Shown: in pieces, positions 11,031 through 22,958 of the stretch | How the letters are laid out: each line of letters starts with the position of its first letter | How positions within the stretch are numbered: position 1 is the stretch's first letter | Assembly (NCBI GenBank): GCA_038373885.1 | Contig: JAWZYV010014412.1 | Location: 5,001-69,000 of the forward strand | Reading direction: 5' to 3' | Length of the DNA stretch: 64,000 bases | From: Cheiracanthium punctorium | Lineage: Eukaryota; Arthropoda; Arachnida; Araneae; Cheiracanthiidae | The notes under the pieces: model-generated | Database searches by the model: none | What the model was told of the DNA's origin: nothing | The model's input: the letters and a program-made list of their open reading frames with translations, nothing else | Program-made: the position numbers and the translations under genes

Positions 11031-13139
11031 CAACTCAGGTTTTTTTTAATGAATGTTAATGTTCATAGATATAGTAAATTTGGAATTTCTAACACTTCCC
11101 ACCTTCCCCAGCAAACATATAACTAGAGAAGTTTACACTCATAAAATAATAATTTTTCTGTAAATTTTTTAGAATCTTCGAAAACAATGTATTTTAATGT
11201 ACATATGTATTTTAAACTGTGCCTTTAAACACAATTTTTTCCCCTGTAAAAATGCATGCTTGTAAAATTATTCCATTATCTGGACGATCTTTATTAATAA
11301 TAGGTTACATATTTTTAACTTTTGTTAATTTATTTAATGGGTTAATTCATAAGAAATCGGACTGAGGACAGATAGATCTAATGGAATGTTTTGGCAGAAA
11401 AAAACAGACTTAAGTAAAATTAAAAGTAATTTATACTGTAAATTAACATTAAATTAAATAGGTAGCTACTTGCTTCATACAGCACGACACTCATCCACCA
11501 GCGATACCTCGCTTCTTGTTCGTTGCTCCCCTTGAGTCCAACATCCTTCTTTTATACGTAGCAGTCGTTCACTCCGGGAATTTCTGCTCCGTGGTTGGTT
11601 CTTGATAGTTTCTGGTTTCCTCTGGTCGATTTACAACGCGCAACGAAATGTCCACCACATATCGACGCATCGAGCAACAATAAGTACATGCAGCTACGCA
11701 AGGTACACTGCCCCATGGAACGAGTAAGGCAATTTGAACTCTGTACTACACAGGCGTGATGGCCAGGCAGGGTACGGTGTACGGCCTACACATACGCTAA
11801 CGATGCGAGCGACTTCTACCAGGACAGTTTAGGAATGCGGGGGCGGCGCGCGTCTGTGCATGACTGGGCAAAGGTATCGGCGTATTAAGATGATGATAGA
11901 ATCGGCAGGTTTTGTTTAAACGAGTCTTAGTGCGAGGAGGGGGTTTTTATCGCGAGTTGATTCCGCTGGGTGGGGTGCGCGGTCGTAAGAGTAGTCTAAT
12001 CTATATAGAATAATATAATGTAAAAAAGCGGATCATTATCTTTATTTTTTTAAAACATTCCACTTATCGTAATTACGTTTTCAAATGTTTTTTCCAAGAT
12101 TATAAATAATCTTAAATGTGATCAAGTAATTGTGAGTGTTCTTATGTGGAGATCAAGAGTAACCCGAAAAAATTCTTTTCTTTTTCAGTTTGCCCCTGGG
12201 GTTATGCGACTTCTCGGATATCCCGACCGTTCTTAATTGTTCTTTGTGCGCAAGATCCTCTCCAGTTCTAATTATTCGTTTATTTGAACGAACCGTACTG
12301 GCATTTCGTCGCCTCTCCCTGACCCTGTCGTAGTTTCGGTACCGGCATAAAATCAATTCTTCTTATATTTAACGTGGTTCCTTAACTTCCTTGACGTGAT
12401 TAATCAAACTAGATTTACTCGTAATTGTAGATTCCCACAATTATCATATAAAAAAAATGAACCCTTACCTTCCTGTACATTATTCATGGTTACAAAAAAT
12501 AATTCGCCTTCTGTTTTAAAGATTGTTAAAAGGTAAAATAATTAAATAAAAACAAAGGGAACACCACTACCTAAAAAGCCTATGGCAGCTAAACGAGTAG
12601 GGTTAAGCATTCTAAGATGGCTTACACCCTACTCTATACATCGCCCGGAATTTTCGCACAAAAGAAAACCAAAAAAAAAAAAGCATCGCCTTTACTCTAA
12701 ACCGAAAGGAACTATAGGGGCACCTGCCCAAACCTACAGATTCAAAATAGCATCACCTCATAGTTACTGCAAAACAAAATCAAGTTATATGTCCAATACT
12801 TTAAAATAAAAATTATTGATTCGTTCCAGAGGGGAGGAATATCCTTTATTATGGGGCGCGTATTTTACCTACAATCCATTAATCACTAATGGACCTCAGC
12901 TCTCGGGAAATGCAAACAGGGTCAAACTCGCTTTTCACAGAAACATCTTCAGAAAATAGCCACAAATATTTCCGTTCTATTGAGTCATTTTCTGAAAAAG
13001 TTTGATTTACAACCTTCATTTTTAAAAAATTCATTCGGTTACTGGAGAACCGTCCCTGAAATGATCGGGACAGCATAGGCTACAGCCTAATGAATAATCC
13101 GGCCCACGGATGGTATTAATACAATTTTGTGGAGTGGGC

Positions 13140-13276
13140 GGGCCTTGGATGGGAGATCTTTACATACATATCCATTTTATGGAAGTAAGTTGGGATTGTT
13201 TACATTTAATTTCATTTTTCTCCGGGAGGGGTCGATCGCCCTCCTCCGACACCCATCCCTTTAAATCCGCCCTTTG
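13140..13276. mobile_element. hAT MITE relic, GGCGGATTA family
   Basis: The segment shares CATCCATTTTATGGAAGTA-like sequence, TTTACATTTAATTTC and the right end AAATCCGCCCTTTG with the intact copy at 8126-8309. The left terminus is missing or too diverged, and no target duplication is visible. It lies within the 4.6-kb hAT. Confidence 0.6.
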
Positions 13277-14319
13277 ATCACACCCTGGGTCTGTTCTTTT
13301 GTTTTGGCACTTAGTTTTCTTTACAAAATTTTGTTCTATTTCTGGATTCACAGTACTTCAAATTATAAAGACACACACATGTAACAGTATTGGTAAGGAA
13401 TACAATTTTCTAAAGGGCCAATACTGTGGGGACGAGCTTGCAAGGATTTGGATTTCCTACCCCCCCTTCCCCCATCCTCCGTTTGTCCCGAGTTATCGCT
13501 TTTAGTACAACAAAAAGATAATGATACAGCCTTTCTTTCTGCCATATTTTCCACCACTCTTGGACGCTCCCAGAAATTTTTTTCTGCAGTACTGTGCTTT
13601 TGTTCCACCCAGTAGTGTTCAGTCTACTCTTTGTGCCCATGTCCTTTATTGACTGACTTCCTAGAGAATACCAATTCAGGTGTTCAGACCTACATTAAGG
13701 AGTTGACTAAAGAATGCAGGGCACAGCCAACAAGCACATCTCATCTACATGTCACTATACATAGCATGTGGTCGAAAAGAATACCCTCCCATTACTATAA
13801 TCCGGCCCCCTCAGTGGCAAAAACCGCCTCCTTTCAAGTAACTCGAACATGGAAAGTTCTAGACAATAAGTTTAGCTTGGAATGTCATGGGATCCAGATC
13901 TGTGATGGACTCACTATAAAACAAATTACAAGCATCTCATGGTTACGGTTACAGTGCACGAGTTTCGGCACGTATAGGGGCGTTTTAGTGCCTGACCAAC
14001 TAGCGGGGGAGCCCCCACTTCGTTTTGAGCGCAAATTGATCGGAAACATGGAAAAAACCATATATGGGCGTTTGTGGGACGAGATGGGGGGCGAGACACG
14101 CTATGGGCGTAAATTGGAGGCGTAAAAACATTTGCACAAGACGAGTCCTCGAAAGAACCCATGATAGCAAAAAGAGAGGAGAGGGAAAAGACTTCGCACA
14201 AACGGACGAAAACCCTCATGAGCTCCAACAAACGGTGTAGACGTTATTACGGCTTTTTTTGTACCGTGACTCTTTGTGCAGTTACTGGCGAAAAGAGTTT
14301 TATCTTGAAGTTAGGGTTC

Positions 14320-14640
14320 AGCGCAACTATTTTAGCAGGACTGATACGCACGCTCTAAGAATAACTTCCACCATAGAGCGCAATGTATTGGGATATTTTG
14401 AGTGCTCTGTAGGAAAGCTATACTAGGCTACAATAGTTCTCTTGACTTCTTTTTGCACCAGGGTCACATGGCGAAAACTGTTAGATTACTTGTGAATGTT
14501 AGGGCCTGTCAGCGAACAATAAGCTATTAGCAGGATGATACGCTACGCTTTACAGAAGCATAACTTCACAAATCTAGAGCCGACAATGTTTGGGGAATAT
14601 TTCAGTGTGATCAGCAGGTCTGGGGAAAACTATAATTCGT
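14320..14640 (+). repeat. Diverged tandem duplication, ~190-bp spacing
   Basis: A block with TAGCAGGA, TGATACGC, ATAACTTC, a CTAGAGC-like stretch and GGGATATTT/GGGAATATTT, ending GAAAGCTATA or GAAAACTATA, occurs twice, at about 14332-14425 and about 14526-14633. It is non-coding and lies near the right end of the large hAT. Confidence 0.55.
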
Positions 14641-15222
14641 CCTAACTATTCGATCATTTCACATCTCAGCCCATGTTACATTGCCATACTAGGTTCTGAC
14701 TAAGATGTTGACAGTGTTATGGGCACAATGTGAAAAGCAATGCATCATGTACGCCAGCAGTGAGAGCAAAGACGGACACAGACAGACAAATCGAAATCTC
14801 TATCTCTACCCTTGGTGGACAGGCGTCGGTGAAAAGCCTAGATCTTGGAGCGGGGGAAACCCGTACCATGTGAAGTGAAAACGATTCTCTAGGCATAGGC
14901 CCGACTCACCACGACACGTGAAGAAATAGATGGGTGTCTCCGCGCCTTTCTCATTTGAGATCTCTGGTAAGGGGTCAACAGGCGGCGCCGTCGGACGGTC
15001 CCCCAAACAGCGCCGGTGGCCCGTAGCATTTGCTACTTCTGCTATATTGTTAATCCGGCACTGCTTTTAGTTTTGATTTTAGGCACATTTTCTCCGGCAG
15101 AGTTGGCAACAGTGATTCGTTGGATAAAAGCGACAAATTTACTCGTACGGAAAATCCCATAGGAGAAACTGGTTTCCGGACAGCCTGTATTTATCCAAGT
15201 GAGCCATGGACTTGAAAACTAT

Positions 15223-16847
15223 TTTAGAATTACTCTTCACAAGCTGCACCATACCATACATCTTAACAAACGATAAACCCTTACAAGTTATGAAATTCAG
15301 AGGAGGGGGAACTTTAAGAGTGTTCCACTTTAAGAGCGATCGTCATACGAGGTTTAAGCAGTTTCAAAAACAAACAAGGGTGTTAAATACTCGAAAAAAT
15401 TAATGATGCTTCTACACCAACGCAGTATGGACTAATACTGTCGGTAAAGTTGCATGTCTCATGCAACTTTCAGAAAAATTCATAAGCACATTCCAAAAAC
15501 GGGATGAGGAGTTACCCGTTTAGGGAAACATTGCAAAATTCTGTTTGTTTAGTATTTTTTCCTGGGCGTTTCGTAACTCCCTATAGGTTCAATATTTGTA
15601 AAAGTTCGCAGTTAAACTTGTAAAGAGACTTTCTAAACTTTTCCAAGTCTAGCTCAATTAAAAATTTTAAAAAGCTATCCAAAAGTTTCATGATTTCCAA
15701 AAAGAATAGCCTTCAAATGCAAAATTTTGCTAAGCATATACCTCGTAAAATTTTGCAATGCAATTCCATTTTAAGAATTCTAACAAAGCTTCATAAAGTT
15801 TGTAGATTATAACAATAGGTAGTACATGTTCTGAAGAGACAACCTGGAATTTTTTAAATCCCTAGCATAATTAATTTGTCTTAGTTTATGGTCAAGAAAC
15901 GCTTTTTTTTTTTTAACAGCTTTAAAGAAAAACTTTTATACACTATCTCAAGCATTTTAATGTTTTCCAAATTGGTAATATAGGCTCTTTAATAAATATT
16001 ATAAGTCAATGTATAATACTCATAAAAAAATGCGAATGACGATAGTTAAATATTTTTAAACTTCGTGAATATTTTTTTCGATAACAAAAATTAGTGTAGT
16101 AAACATTTATCAGAAAAACGGGGGGGGGGGATAATTTTAAGTTGGAAAAAATTATTTTGTTTGCTTATTTGTAAGAGTGTACTAATGCACATTCAGTGTT
16201 TTTAGTGACATTTTATTCACACGTATATTGCAATTTTTATTTTTATTCTGACGTTATCTTTTCAATTAAAATAGAGAATTGAGTCAAATCTTTTTTATTA
16301 AAACATGCTGAGTGGCATGGTTTGAATAATTCTATAGTGAATTTAAAAGTACGAAACTAAGCGTTTCGTACAAACTCAAAAAGTTCGCAAGTCTCCAAAA
16401 TGACTGTGGTCTTGTTTCCTGCCAAAAAATGTATAGTAGAATTTAAATACAGAACAATTGTAAAGTGAGCATTTCCTTCTTAAGGGAGCATATAATCCGC
16501 AGTCTACCTGCCTTTCGCGTATTGAAAAGTATGAAATTAACTCAAAATCCTCCCAGGGAATGAACAGAATAACAAAACGGGAGCAGATTAAACTTGTAAA
16601 AATAGATAATTTATGTATATATGTCTGTTACTGCTGTATCATTTATGTACGCACGAAAACACTGCGCTCTGAAGCGAAGTTGCGACTGCATGAAGCTTAT
16701 GATTACTTGATCTGACCACTACTTCATTTCTTAAAGAACTTCTTGTGGATATTAAGTCGCTTTTTCAAAAAGTCATTTGGAACCGTTGTAAGCCTAGGAT
16801 TAGAAATAAAAAGTAGCTGAAAGGGAATAAAAAAAAAGAAAAACCCT
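15223..16847. other. AT-rich sequence without assigned feature
   Basis: I see no gene, terminal repeat or duplication here. Simple features are a T run at about 15904-15914 and a G run at about 16121-16130. The 65-codon ORF at 15206-15403 is chance. Confidence 0.6.
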
Positions 16848-16873
16848 AATATATATATATATATATATATATA
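16848..16873. repeat. (TA)n microsatellite
   Basis: About 13 TA units directly abut the hAT end at 16874. Because the flank is itself (TA)n, the 8-bp target duplication of that hAT cannot be told from the microsatellite. Confidence 0.9.
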
Positions 16874-17029
16874 CAGTGCCGTGCTTTGGGGGGTGCGAAG
16901 GGTGCAACCGCACCGGGCCGCAAAAAATCGAAGGCTGTAAAAAATTTCGGTCAAAAAGAAAAAGAAAAAAAAAAAAAACTCAATGAAGAGAGAGAGAGAA
17001 AAAAAAAAGAATCGATTGCACATGCTAAT

Positions 17030-17100
17030 ACAGTGGTCCCCAACCCCCGAGCCGCTGACCGGTATCGGTCCGGGGATCAAATCGTACCGGGCCGCACAAG
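17030..17100 (+). mobile_element. Solitary hAT end, CAGTGGTCCCCAACC type
   Basis: CAGTGGTCCCCAACCCCCG followed by CCGGTATCGGTCCGGGGATC resembles the ends of Tip100-like hAT elements. I found no matching mirrored end nearby. It could be the true left end of the transposase-bearing element, which would make 16874 the end of a separate insertion. Confidence 0.5.
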
Positions 17101-17717
17101 GAACATTAAATTATTTCCATTTTATATCACAGTTTGCACGCAAACTCAAATGATTTTCAAAACTTGATACAAAGCGCGAAAAAGCTGAGCCACTTAGAAG
17201 CGATTGCCCGCGTGACCTTGTAATAAGCGCCACTTGGGAGAACATAGGGAACACCATTACACAAGTATGGCAATCCTGCAACATCAGATATAAAAAGACA
17301 TGCAGACACCCACAATTTACATTGTATATACTAAACCGATAGCTAATTTAGAAGGGAAATAACTTTGATTCGCAGACACACCGTCGTCGGGCACATGATG
17401 GAACGGAAAGCTATTTTTATCAAGTAGAAAAGCGAAGCGAGAAACGAATAAAACTGAAATACAGAATAGTTGATTACAAATAAATAAATAAATAAAAGAA
17501 AAATGTTTTAGAATGATGCAAAAATAATTTACAAAACAGTATAAAAAAAAAAAGTAGTAAAAGTTCTTCTGGCAGTTAGTATTTTCAGAGTCGGCTGGAA
17601 CCGATAGTAAAGTAAGTGTTTTCAGTTTTATGAATTGCTAAGGTTTCTTGGTAGTCACGGCTTCAAAACCTTTATTCAGTTTTCTGCGCTTTTTATTGTG
17701 TTTCTAGTACTGTATCA

Positions 17718-20265
17718 TTGTCTCCAATGCCTAAGACTGGTATTGGTTCCAGACATGAATCGGGAGCAACAAAGAGGAAACGTAAAGAGCAAAATGAGAA
17801 AACGACTAAGTTAATGCGAGGGTCTTTGCTGAAGCACTTTCGACCTGTGGCTGAATGTGCGTCCTCAAGCAATGAAGCACAAAACATTCCGAGTATTGAT
17901 AAAAGCCCTTCAAATGCAGCTTTGGGTGTATCATTTGCGTCTTTTCCTCAAAGTGAGTCGATAAGGAATACTGTGGAACTTTCTTCTAGTAATTTGTTGG
18001 ATGTGGCTTCAAAATCTGATATAGTAGAACAATGTGATTCTAACTCAGTATTCAACACTGTCAATAAAATATGCTTTAACACCTTCGCGACGGGGAAGCG
18101 CAAACGCCCACTTATCTTTGAGACCGGCAGTCTCTTTCACTTCTGTCCAAGGCTGGAGAATTTTTTGCTATTAACCCTAAATCCATGAAATTACAGAAAT
18201 ATCAACGTGTTGTTTAATAATGTTCTGTAGAGTGAGTATTTAAACAGTCCTGTAATTATATTTAAACGTTTATTGCTGGCAAGTATACGTGACAGTCGCC
18301 TCGAAAGGGTTAATAATGCTGAAGGTTGTAGAAACTGGCAAAAAAATTTAAGTAAATTATCTGCTCACGACACGAGTCATCTGCTGGTCATAAAAGGTGC
18401 CATAACTCATGGGTTGAACTAGAAAATCGACTTCTCAAAAAGTGTACAATAGATGCAGAGCAAGAAAAAATTATCGAAATTGAGAGAAAGCATTGGCGTT
18501 CAGTTTTGGAAAAACTTTTCTCTATTGTGCAATTTTTGGGACAAAGAAACTTACCCTTTAGTGGTACGGACGAAAAACTGTGCAGTGAAAATAACGGAAA
18601 TTTATTGGGTGTCGTTGAACTGATGGCTAAATTTGATCCAGTATTGTCTGAACATTTGAGAAGAATAACAAACTCAGAAATCCATGATACATATTTGGGA
18701 AATAGAATCCAGAATCAATTTATTGAATTAATAGTCCAAAAGGTTGTTCAGTCAATTTGCTTAAGAATTAAAGAATCTAAATATTATTCTGTAATTTTTG
18801 ATTGTACACCAAATATAAGCCATCAAGAGCAAATGACAATGATTTTGCGATATGTTGACATTGACGAAGACGGCAATATTTCTGTAAATGAGCGATTTGT
18901 AGGTTTTATCTCAATAAGCGACTCTTCAGGTGCTAATCTTTGTGACGCTCTTCTGAAAAAACTCTCTGCTCTTGAACTTTCCATACATGACTGTCGTGGC
19001 CAGGGTTATGACAATGGGGCTAATATACGTGGAAAAAACAAAGGTGTCCAAGCTCGTATTTTAGAATGAAATGAAAAGCTCTTTTTGTTCCTTGTGGTTG
19101 CCACAATTGGAATCTTGTATTGGGTGATATGGCACGCTCATCAACAGCTGCAATTATATTCTTTGGTATTTTACAACGTATTTACGTTTTATTTTCTGCA
19201 TCGACGAACAGATGGAGTATTTTTAAGAAACATGTCCAAAATTTAACCGTTAACCCATTATCTGAAACCCGATGGGAATGCAGAATTGACAGCGTACGAG
19301 CTATCCGTTTTCAGACTGGTGACATATATGACGCACTAGTTGAAATATCTGAAACGTCGAATGAAGCAAAATGTCGAAGTAAAGCTTTATCCTTAGAAAA
19401 TGAATTAAAAAAATATAAATTTTTGGTATCACTTTGTATTTGGTATGAAATATTATCGCAGTTCAACTTTGTCAGCAAAATATTTCAGAACAGAGCTATG
19501 ATTATTGATACTGCTTTGATACATAATAAAAATACGATAGCCTTCTTAAAAATTTTTAAGGAAGATGGTTTTCAAAAAGCTAAAGAAGACGCCAAACTGT
19601 TAGCTGTAGAACTGGAAATTGATGAAAATTCCATAAAATTTCCAGACATTGCATCAATACGTCGGAGAAAAGTTAAAAAACAGTTTTCGTATGAAGCTGA
19701 AGACGAGCCAGTGACTGCTCCCGAAACTAATTTTCGAATTAATTTCTTTAATGTTCTTTTGGATAATGCAGTGGCTTCAGTGGAAGAACGTTTTGGTCAA
19801 TTAAATGTGTTTAAAGAAACATTTGGATTTTTATTCAATTTCGCAGAACTTGATGAAGATGAAAATTTAAAAAATTCATGTCTAAATTTAGCAAGATTTA
19901 TGGGAGATGTTAATGGAATAGAGCGTTTTACAGAGTTGAAAATATTTTCAAGAACTATTTCCTTGAAAAATACTTTTACAATACTTATATTGAAACATAT
20001 TACTCAAAATAGACTGCAAGAAGTGTTTCCGAATTTGACTATTGCCCTGCGCGTGTTATTAAATGTGCCAGTTACAGTGGCATCAGCTGAACGATCCTTC
20101 TCAAAACTGAAATTAATAAAAACATACTTACGATCAACCATGTCACAAAATCGACTCAACTCATTGGCAATTATTTCAATCGAGAATGACTTGGTATCGA
20201 AAATTAACTTTTCTGACGTTATAGATACCTTTGCTAATATAAAGTCCAGAAAAATTTTATTATAA
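17718..20265 (+). pseudogene. Broken hAT transposase (DUF4371 / ZMYM1-like type)
   Basis: The coding remains fall in three frames. The first block (17718 to about 18075) has the basic, serine-rich start usual for this group (ATKRKRKEQNEK). It is cut by a TTAA-flanked insertion at 18080-18309. Coding resumes as CRNWQKNLSKLSAHD, shifts frame near 18395, then gives the DUF4371 region with HWRSVLEKL, the first catalytic Asp in YSVIFDCTPNISH (codon 18800) and the second in GQGYDNGANIRG (19010). A stop and frameshift near 19066-19077 lead into the third block (GCHNWNLVLGDMA to the end). Its last 70 codons form the hAT dimerisation region, with NVPVTVASAERSFSKLK. The TTF-type zinc finger expected between blocks 1 and 2 is not visible, so that part may be deleted. 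The intact protein would bind element ends and cut and paste DNA in the nucleus; this copy cannot make it. Confidence 0.88.
18080..18309. mobile_element. TTAA-flanked MITE inside the hAT transposase
   Basis: TTAA occurs at 18076-18079 and 18310-18313. The ends CACCTTCGCGACGGGG and, mirrored, CCCTTTCGAGGCGACTG are imperfect inverted repeats that agree with piggyBac-type ends. Coding sequence of the transposase stops at one side and resumes after the other, as expected for an insertion. The 230-bp body has no protein signal of its own. Confidence 0.75.
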
Positions 20266-21531
20266 TATGTTAACCTTTTCGCCCCGGCTCTCGCTTGAGA
20301 TTTTTTGTCCCAGAAAACAGCAGAATATTGAAGATTTCCTTTCTCTACTTTTCAGCTGAAGTACACACCTTGTCTTTTGTATTGTCAACTGCTGGTAGGT
20401 GGGAGAAAATATGACTGGCCACACAAGTCCTCAAACAAAACGCAAATCTAGATGCCGAATCCCGCTCAACTGACTAGGGTCAGTTATTAACCGGTAGTTA
20501 GAAAACTGTCAACTACCAGTTTCTCTCCAGACAATTATCTACTAACACACCTGACCCACAGTATAAGAAAAGAAATTCTCGTCTCTAGAAATTCCATCTT
20601 CCATCAAAGGTGAAAGGATTTGCTGTCAAAAGAGAGGAAAGAAGTCTTGGGTAAGGCACTTCCACCAGCGCTGTTCTTCAGTCACTTTTTTTTTTTTTGG
20701 TACAACTGTTGTACCGCTTGAGTCAGAAAGTTAATGTATTGTAATGTAAAAAATTTATTATAATCTTGTATTTTTCCCCTTGAAAATTTCGTAATTATAT
20801 CAAGAGATCGGCTTAATTTACTATTTTAATTGAAATCCATTAGTTATCAACAATTTCACTCTCTTAAGTCTTAACATTTCTTGATGTTAGTTTTACATTT
20901 AACGATATTTAATTTAAATCAGCCAACACATTTCTAGTGCATAACTATTTTTGGGAGCTGTTTCCATTATCTGAAGATCAAAGAAACCTGTTATTTATCT
21001 TGTAGAATTATTATTATCTTGGTTATTTTTACCTTGATCAAACAACGGACCTAGAATTCATGTTTGATTTTTGTGGTGCTAATTATTTTGTGATAAAACG
21101 TGGACACCCCCCCCTTCCCGGAAAGGAAGTCACACCACCGAATATGACATTTAGAGCTACTTGCAGCTTTTCCGGGTATTCCCTCCACAACTTGGATTTT
21201 CATCCGAAGAAAAAAGAATTTTCTTTACATTGGCACCACTCAGAAGCTGCAAACAAGGTGACAGAACCACGAGGATGCATGTCTACCGCATGTTCTCGAT
21301 TTTCTTCAGTGGTCCATCGCGAATCAAACTCTCTTAGTGCAAGTAACTAATCTGACTATAACAACGGTGCAACTTTTTTCAACTTAATTTGCTTATAAAA
21401 TGTCACTGGCTCAACCATGATAGATGGGAATTATTTATTATAAAAACGGAAGATATTGCAGGTGATGGGATTGTCTTCAAAACAATCGGTAAGTTAATTT
21501 TTAAAAATTCTTTTTGATATAGTTTATTGAG
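20266..21531. other. Non-coding 3' flank of the hAT transposase
   Basis: No gene is visible. A TTAA-CCTTTTCGCCCCGG start at 20270 looks like a piggyBac MITE end, but the best partner (to 20734) is weak. An inverted pair GGTAGTT / AACTACC lies near 20493-20517. The 96-codon ORF at 21060-21350 has no recognisable motif. Confidence 0.5.
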
Positions 21532-21682
21532 CATAGGCATAACATACTATGGGCAAGAGGGGGCAGTTGCGCCCCCTCCCCTAATATTCAAGAAAATTCA
21601 GAGATAACCCATTTCAAAATGATCGGTAATACAAAAAATTTTGCCCCCCCCCCTCAATATTTCATACCAGTTTACGCCTATG
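21532..21682. mobile_element. hAT MITE, 151 bp, CATAGGC family
   Basis: The ends CATAGGCATAAC and GTTTACGCCTATG are inverted repeats. The flanks TTATTGAG (21524-21531) and CTATTGAG (21683-21690) match at 7 of 8 bases, consistent with a target duplication. The interior has GGGGGCAGTTGCGCCCCC and a C run, a common layout in this MITE group. Confidence 0.82.
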
Positions 21683-22384
21683 CTATTGAGTATTCAGAGA
21701 ATTAAATTCAATTAAATGAAATATTTTAATCTTTAATTTTCGGGTCCTATCTGTAAAAATTATTCTGTTATGTTTTTTTAAGGTACTCTTGTTTTAAGCG
21801 GTCACACTTTTCGTTTAATTATATTTGAAAAGCTGCAGTTCTGTTGTTGTGTCTGCCTTTAAGACCAGTGGCCTAACTTAACATGCTCGCAGCCTGTATG
21901 AGAGTGGGCGTGAGGGCTTCCTGAGCAATATTCTGACTATAAGCTCCCTTTTTGTTGGAAGTTAGGGTCGTAAAAATTTGCCAATCAATATTGCATGCTT
22001 AAAAGTTAGTTGATGAATGAACATTGTTAAAATTCTCAAAAAAGATATAGTTTCGTTATTTATTGTAGATGTGTCATACAGATTGTACTTTCTGTTCTTT
22101 CTTAAGTTGTCCAATGCAAACTTATCGTCCCAAGTGCATAATAAAGGCTGATTAATATTTGAAGTTGGTTCGAAAAAGCAAACAGTACAAAAACAATCTT
22201 GTGAAATAAAAAACATTATGTGCGTGCGTCGATAATTGTCTTAAACTACATAAGTAAAGTGAAGAACAATTTATAAGTACTTTATGACGGACAGATGACT
22301 CAATTTTAATTAAAATTTAATACCTTTTGAATTTCGGAATCACGCACGAAACATGACGAATCTCAACCATAACTAGGTAATATG

Positions 22385-22402
22385 TGTGTGTGTGTATGTA
22401 TG

Positions 22403-22445
<43 letters not shown>

Positions 22446-22501
22446 GAAAGGGCCGCAACAATTGATCCTCGCACCGGGCCGCAAAAACTCCAGGCACGGC
22501 C

Positions 22502-22558
<57 letters not shown>
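22385..22558. repeat. (TG)n and (TA)n microsatellites flanking a hAT end
   Basis: TG repeats lead into TATG and then about 18 TA units to 22442. The 60-bp hAT end follows, then about 22 further TA units to about 22550. The adjacent ORFs encode only Ile-Tyr repeats and are not genes. Confidence 0.9.
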
Positions 22559-22561
<3 letters not shown>

Positions 22562-22822
22562 GATTCGTAAGTTATGTCTTTTACTATATATATATATACA
22601 GTGGAAATTCTCTCTGGGGAGGGGCTAAATTTTGAAAAAAGCTTATTTCACCCAGACAAAATATACAATAAAGCAAAATTTTAGTCTAATCCAATGTAAA
22701 AACTTTTGGGAGGGGCTAAGTGATTAAAAGAGATCACTTTACATATTCAAAGTGCATAATGAAGCAGAATGTTACCCTTTAACAATCTCTTTTGGGGGGG
22801 CTGAAGCCCCCTAGCCCCTCTT

Positions 22823-22862
22823 GAAATAGCACTTCATATATATATATATGAAGTGCTATTTC
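22823..22862. repeat. Perfect 40-bp palindrome
   Basis: GAAATAGCACTTCATATATA is followed at once by its exact reverse complement. The core is (TA)n. The preceding 22610-22820 stretch contains G-rich MITE-like sequence (GAGGGGCTAA twice, then GCCCCCTAGCCCC), so the palindrome may mark a junction between inverted copies. Confidence 0.9.
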
Positions 22863-22958
22863 ATGATTATTCTTGATGCTTGTTCACCGTATTTCTTGAC
22901 CCTGTAACGAGCAGACCATTTTCTCATCTGTATAGAAGAAAAACTTTATACAGTGCCC

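Larger units (their letters stand above)
10455..15063. mobile_element. Large hAT element without recognisable transposase, 4609 bp
   Basis: CAGTGCCGGATTAA at the left and its reverse complement at the right are flanked by a perfect 8-bp duplication CTTTTAGT (10447-10454 and 15064-15071). Subterminal GGGCCCGTAGCAAAT is also mirrored on the right. I find no transposase: the longest ORF (13631-14125, 164 codons) shows no family motif. The interior holds a 9-bp-duplication MITE (10928-11030), a hAT MITE relic (13140-13276), a GC-richer stretch at about 11470-12000 and a diverged duplication near 14320-14640. It may be a transposase-deleted copy or one that has gathered foreign sequence. Confidence 0.88.
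16874..22504 (+). mobile_element. Probable hAT element boundaries around the transposase relic
   Basis: The left end CAGTGCCGTGC (16874) and the right end GCACGGCCCTG (to 22504) are inverted repeats with one mismatch, and both are followed outward by TATATATA. Both subtermini carry GCACCGGGCCGCAAAAA but in the same, not mirrored, orientation, and the right end is only about 60 bp next to a (TA)n tract. The pair may therefore be two ends of one element or the ends of different copies. The only hAT transposase in the window lies between them. Confidence 0.5.

Noticed and set aside
13631..14125. 164-codon ORF as a gene of the large hAT
   Set aside because: No transposase or other family motif, an overlapping minus-strand ORF of similar quality, and GC-richer local sequence that lengthens chance frames.
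20270..20734. Second TTAA-flanked piggyBac MITE after the hAT transposase
   Set aside because: The left end TTAA-CCTTTTCGCC looks right, but the best right end, AGAAAG-TTAA, matches only weakly. TTAA is frequent in AT-rich DNA.
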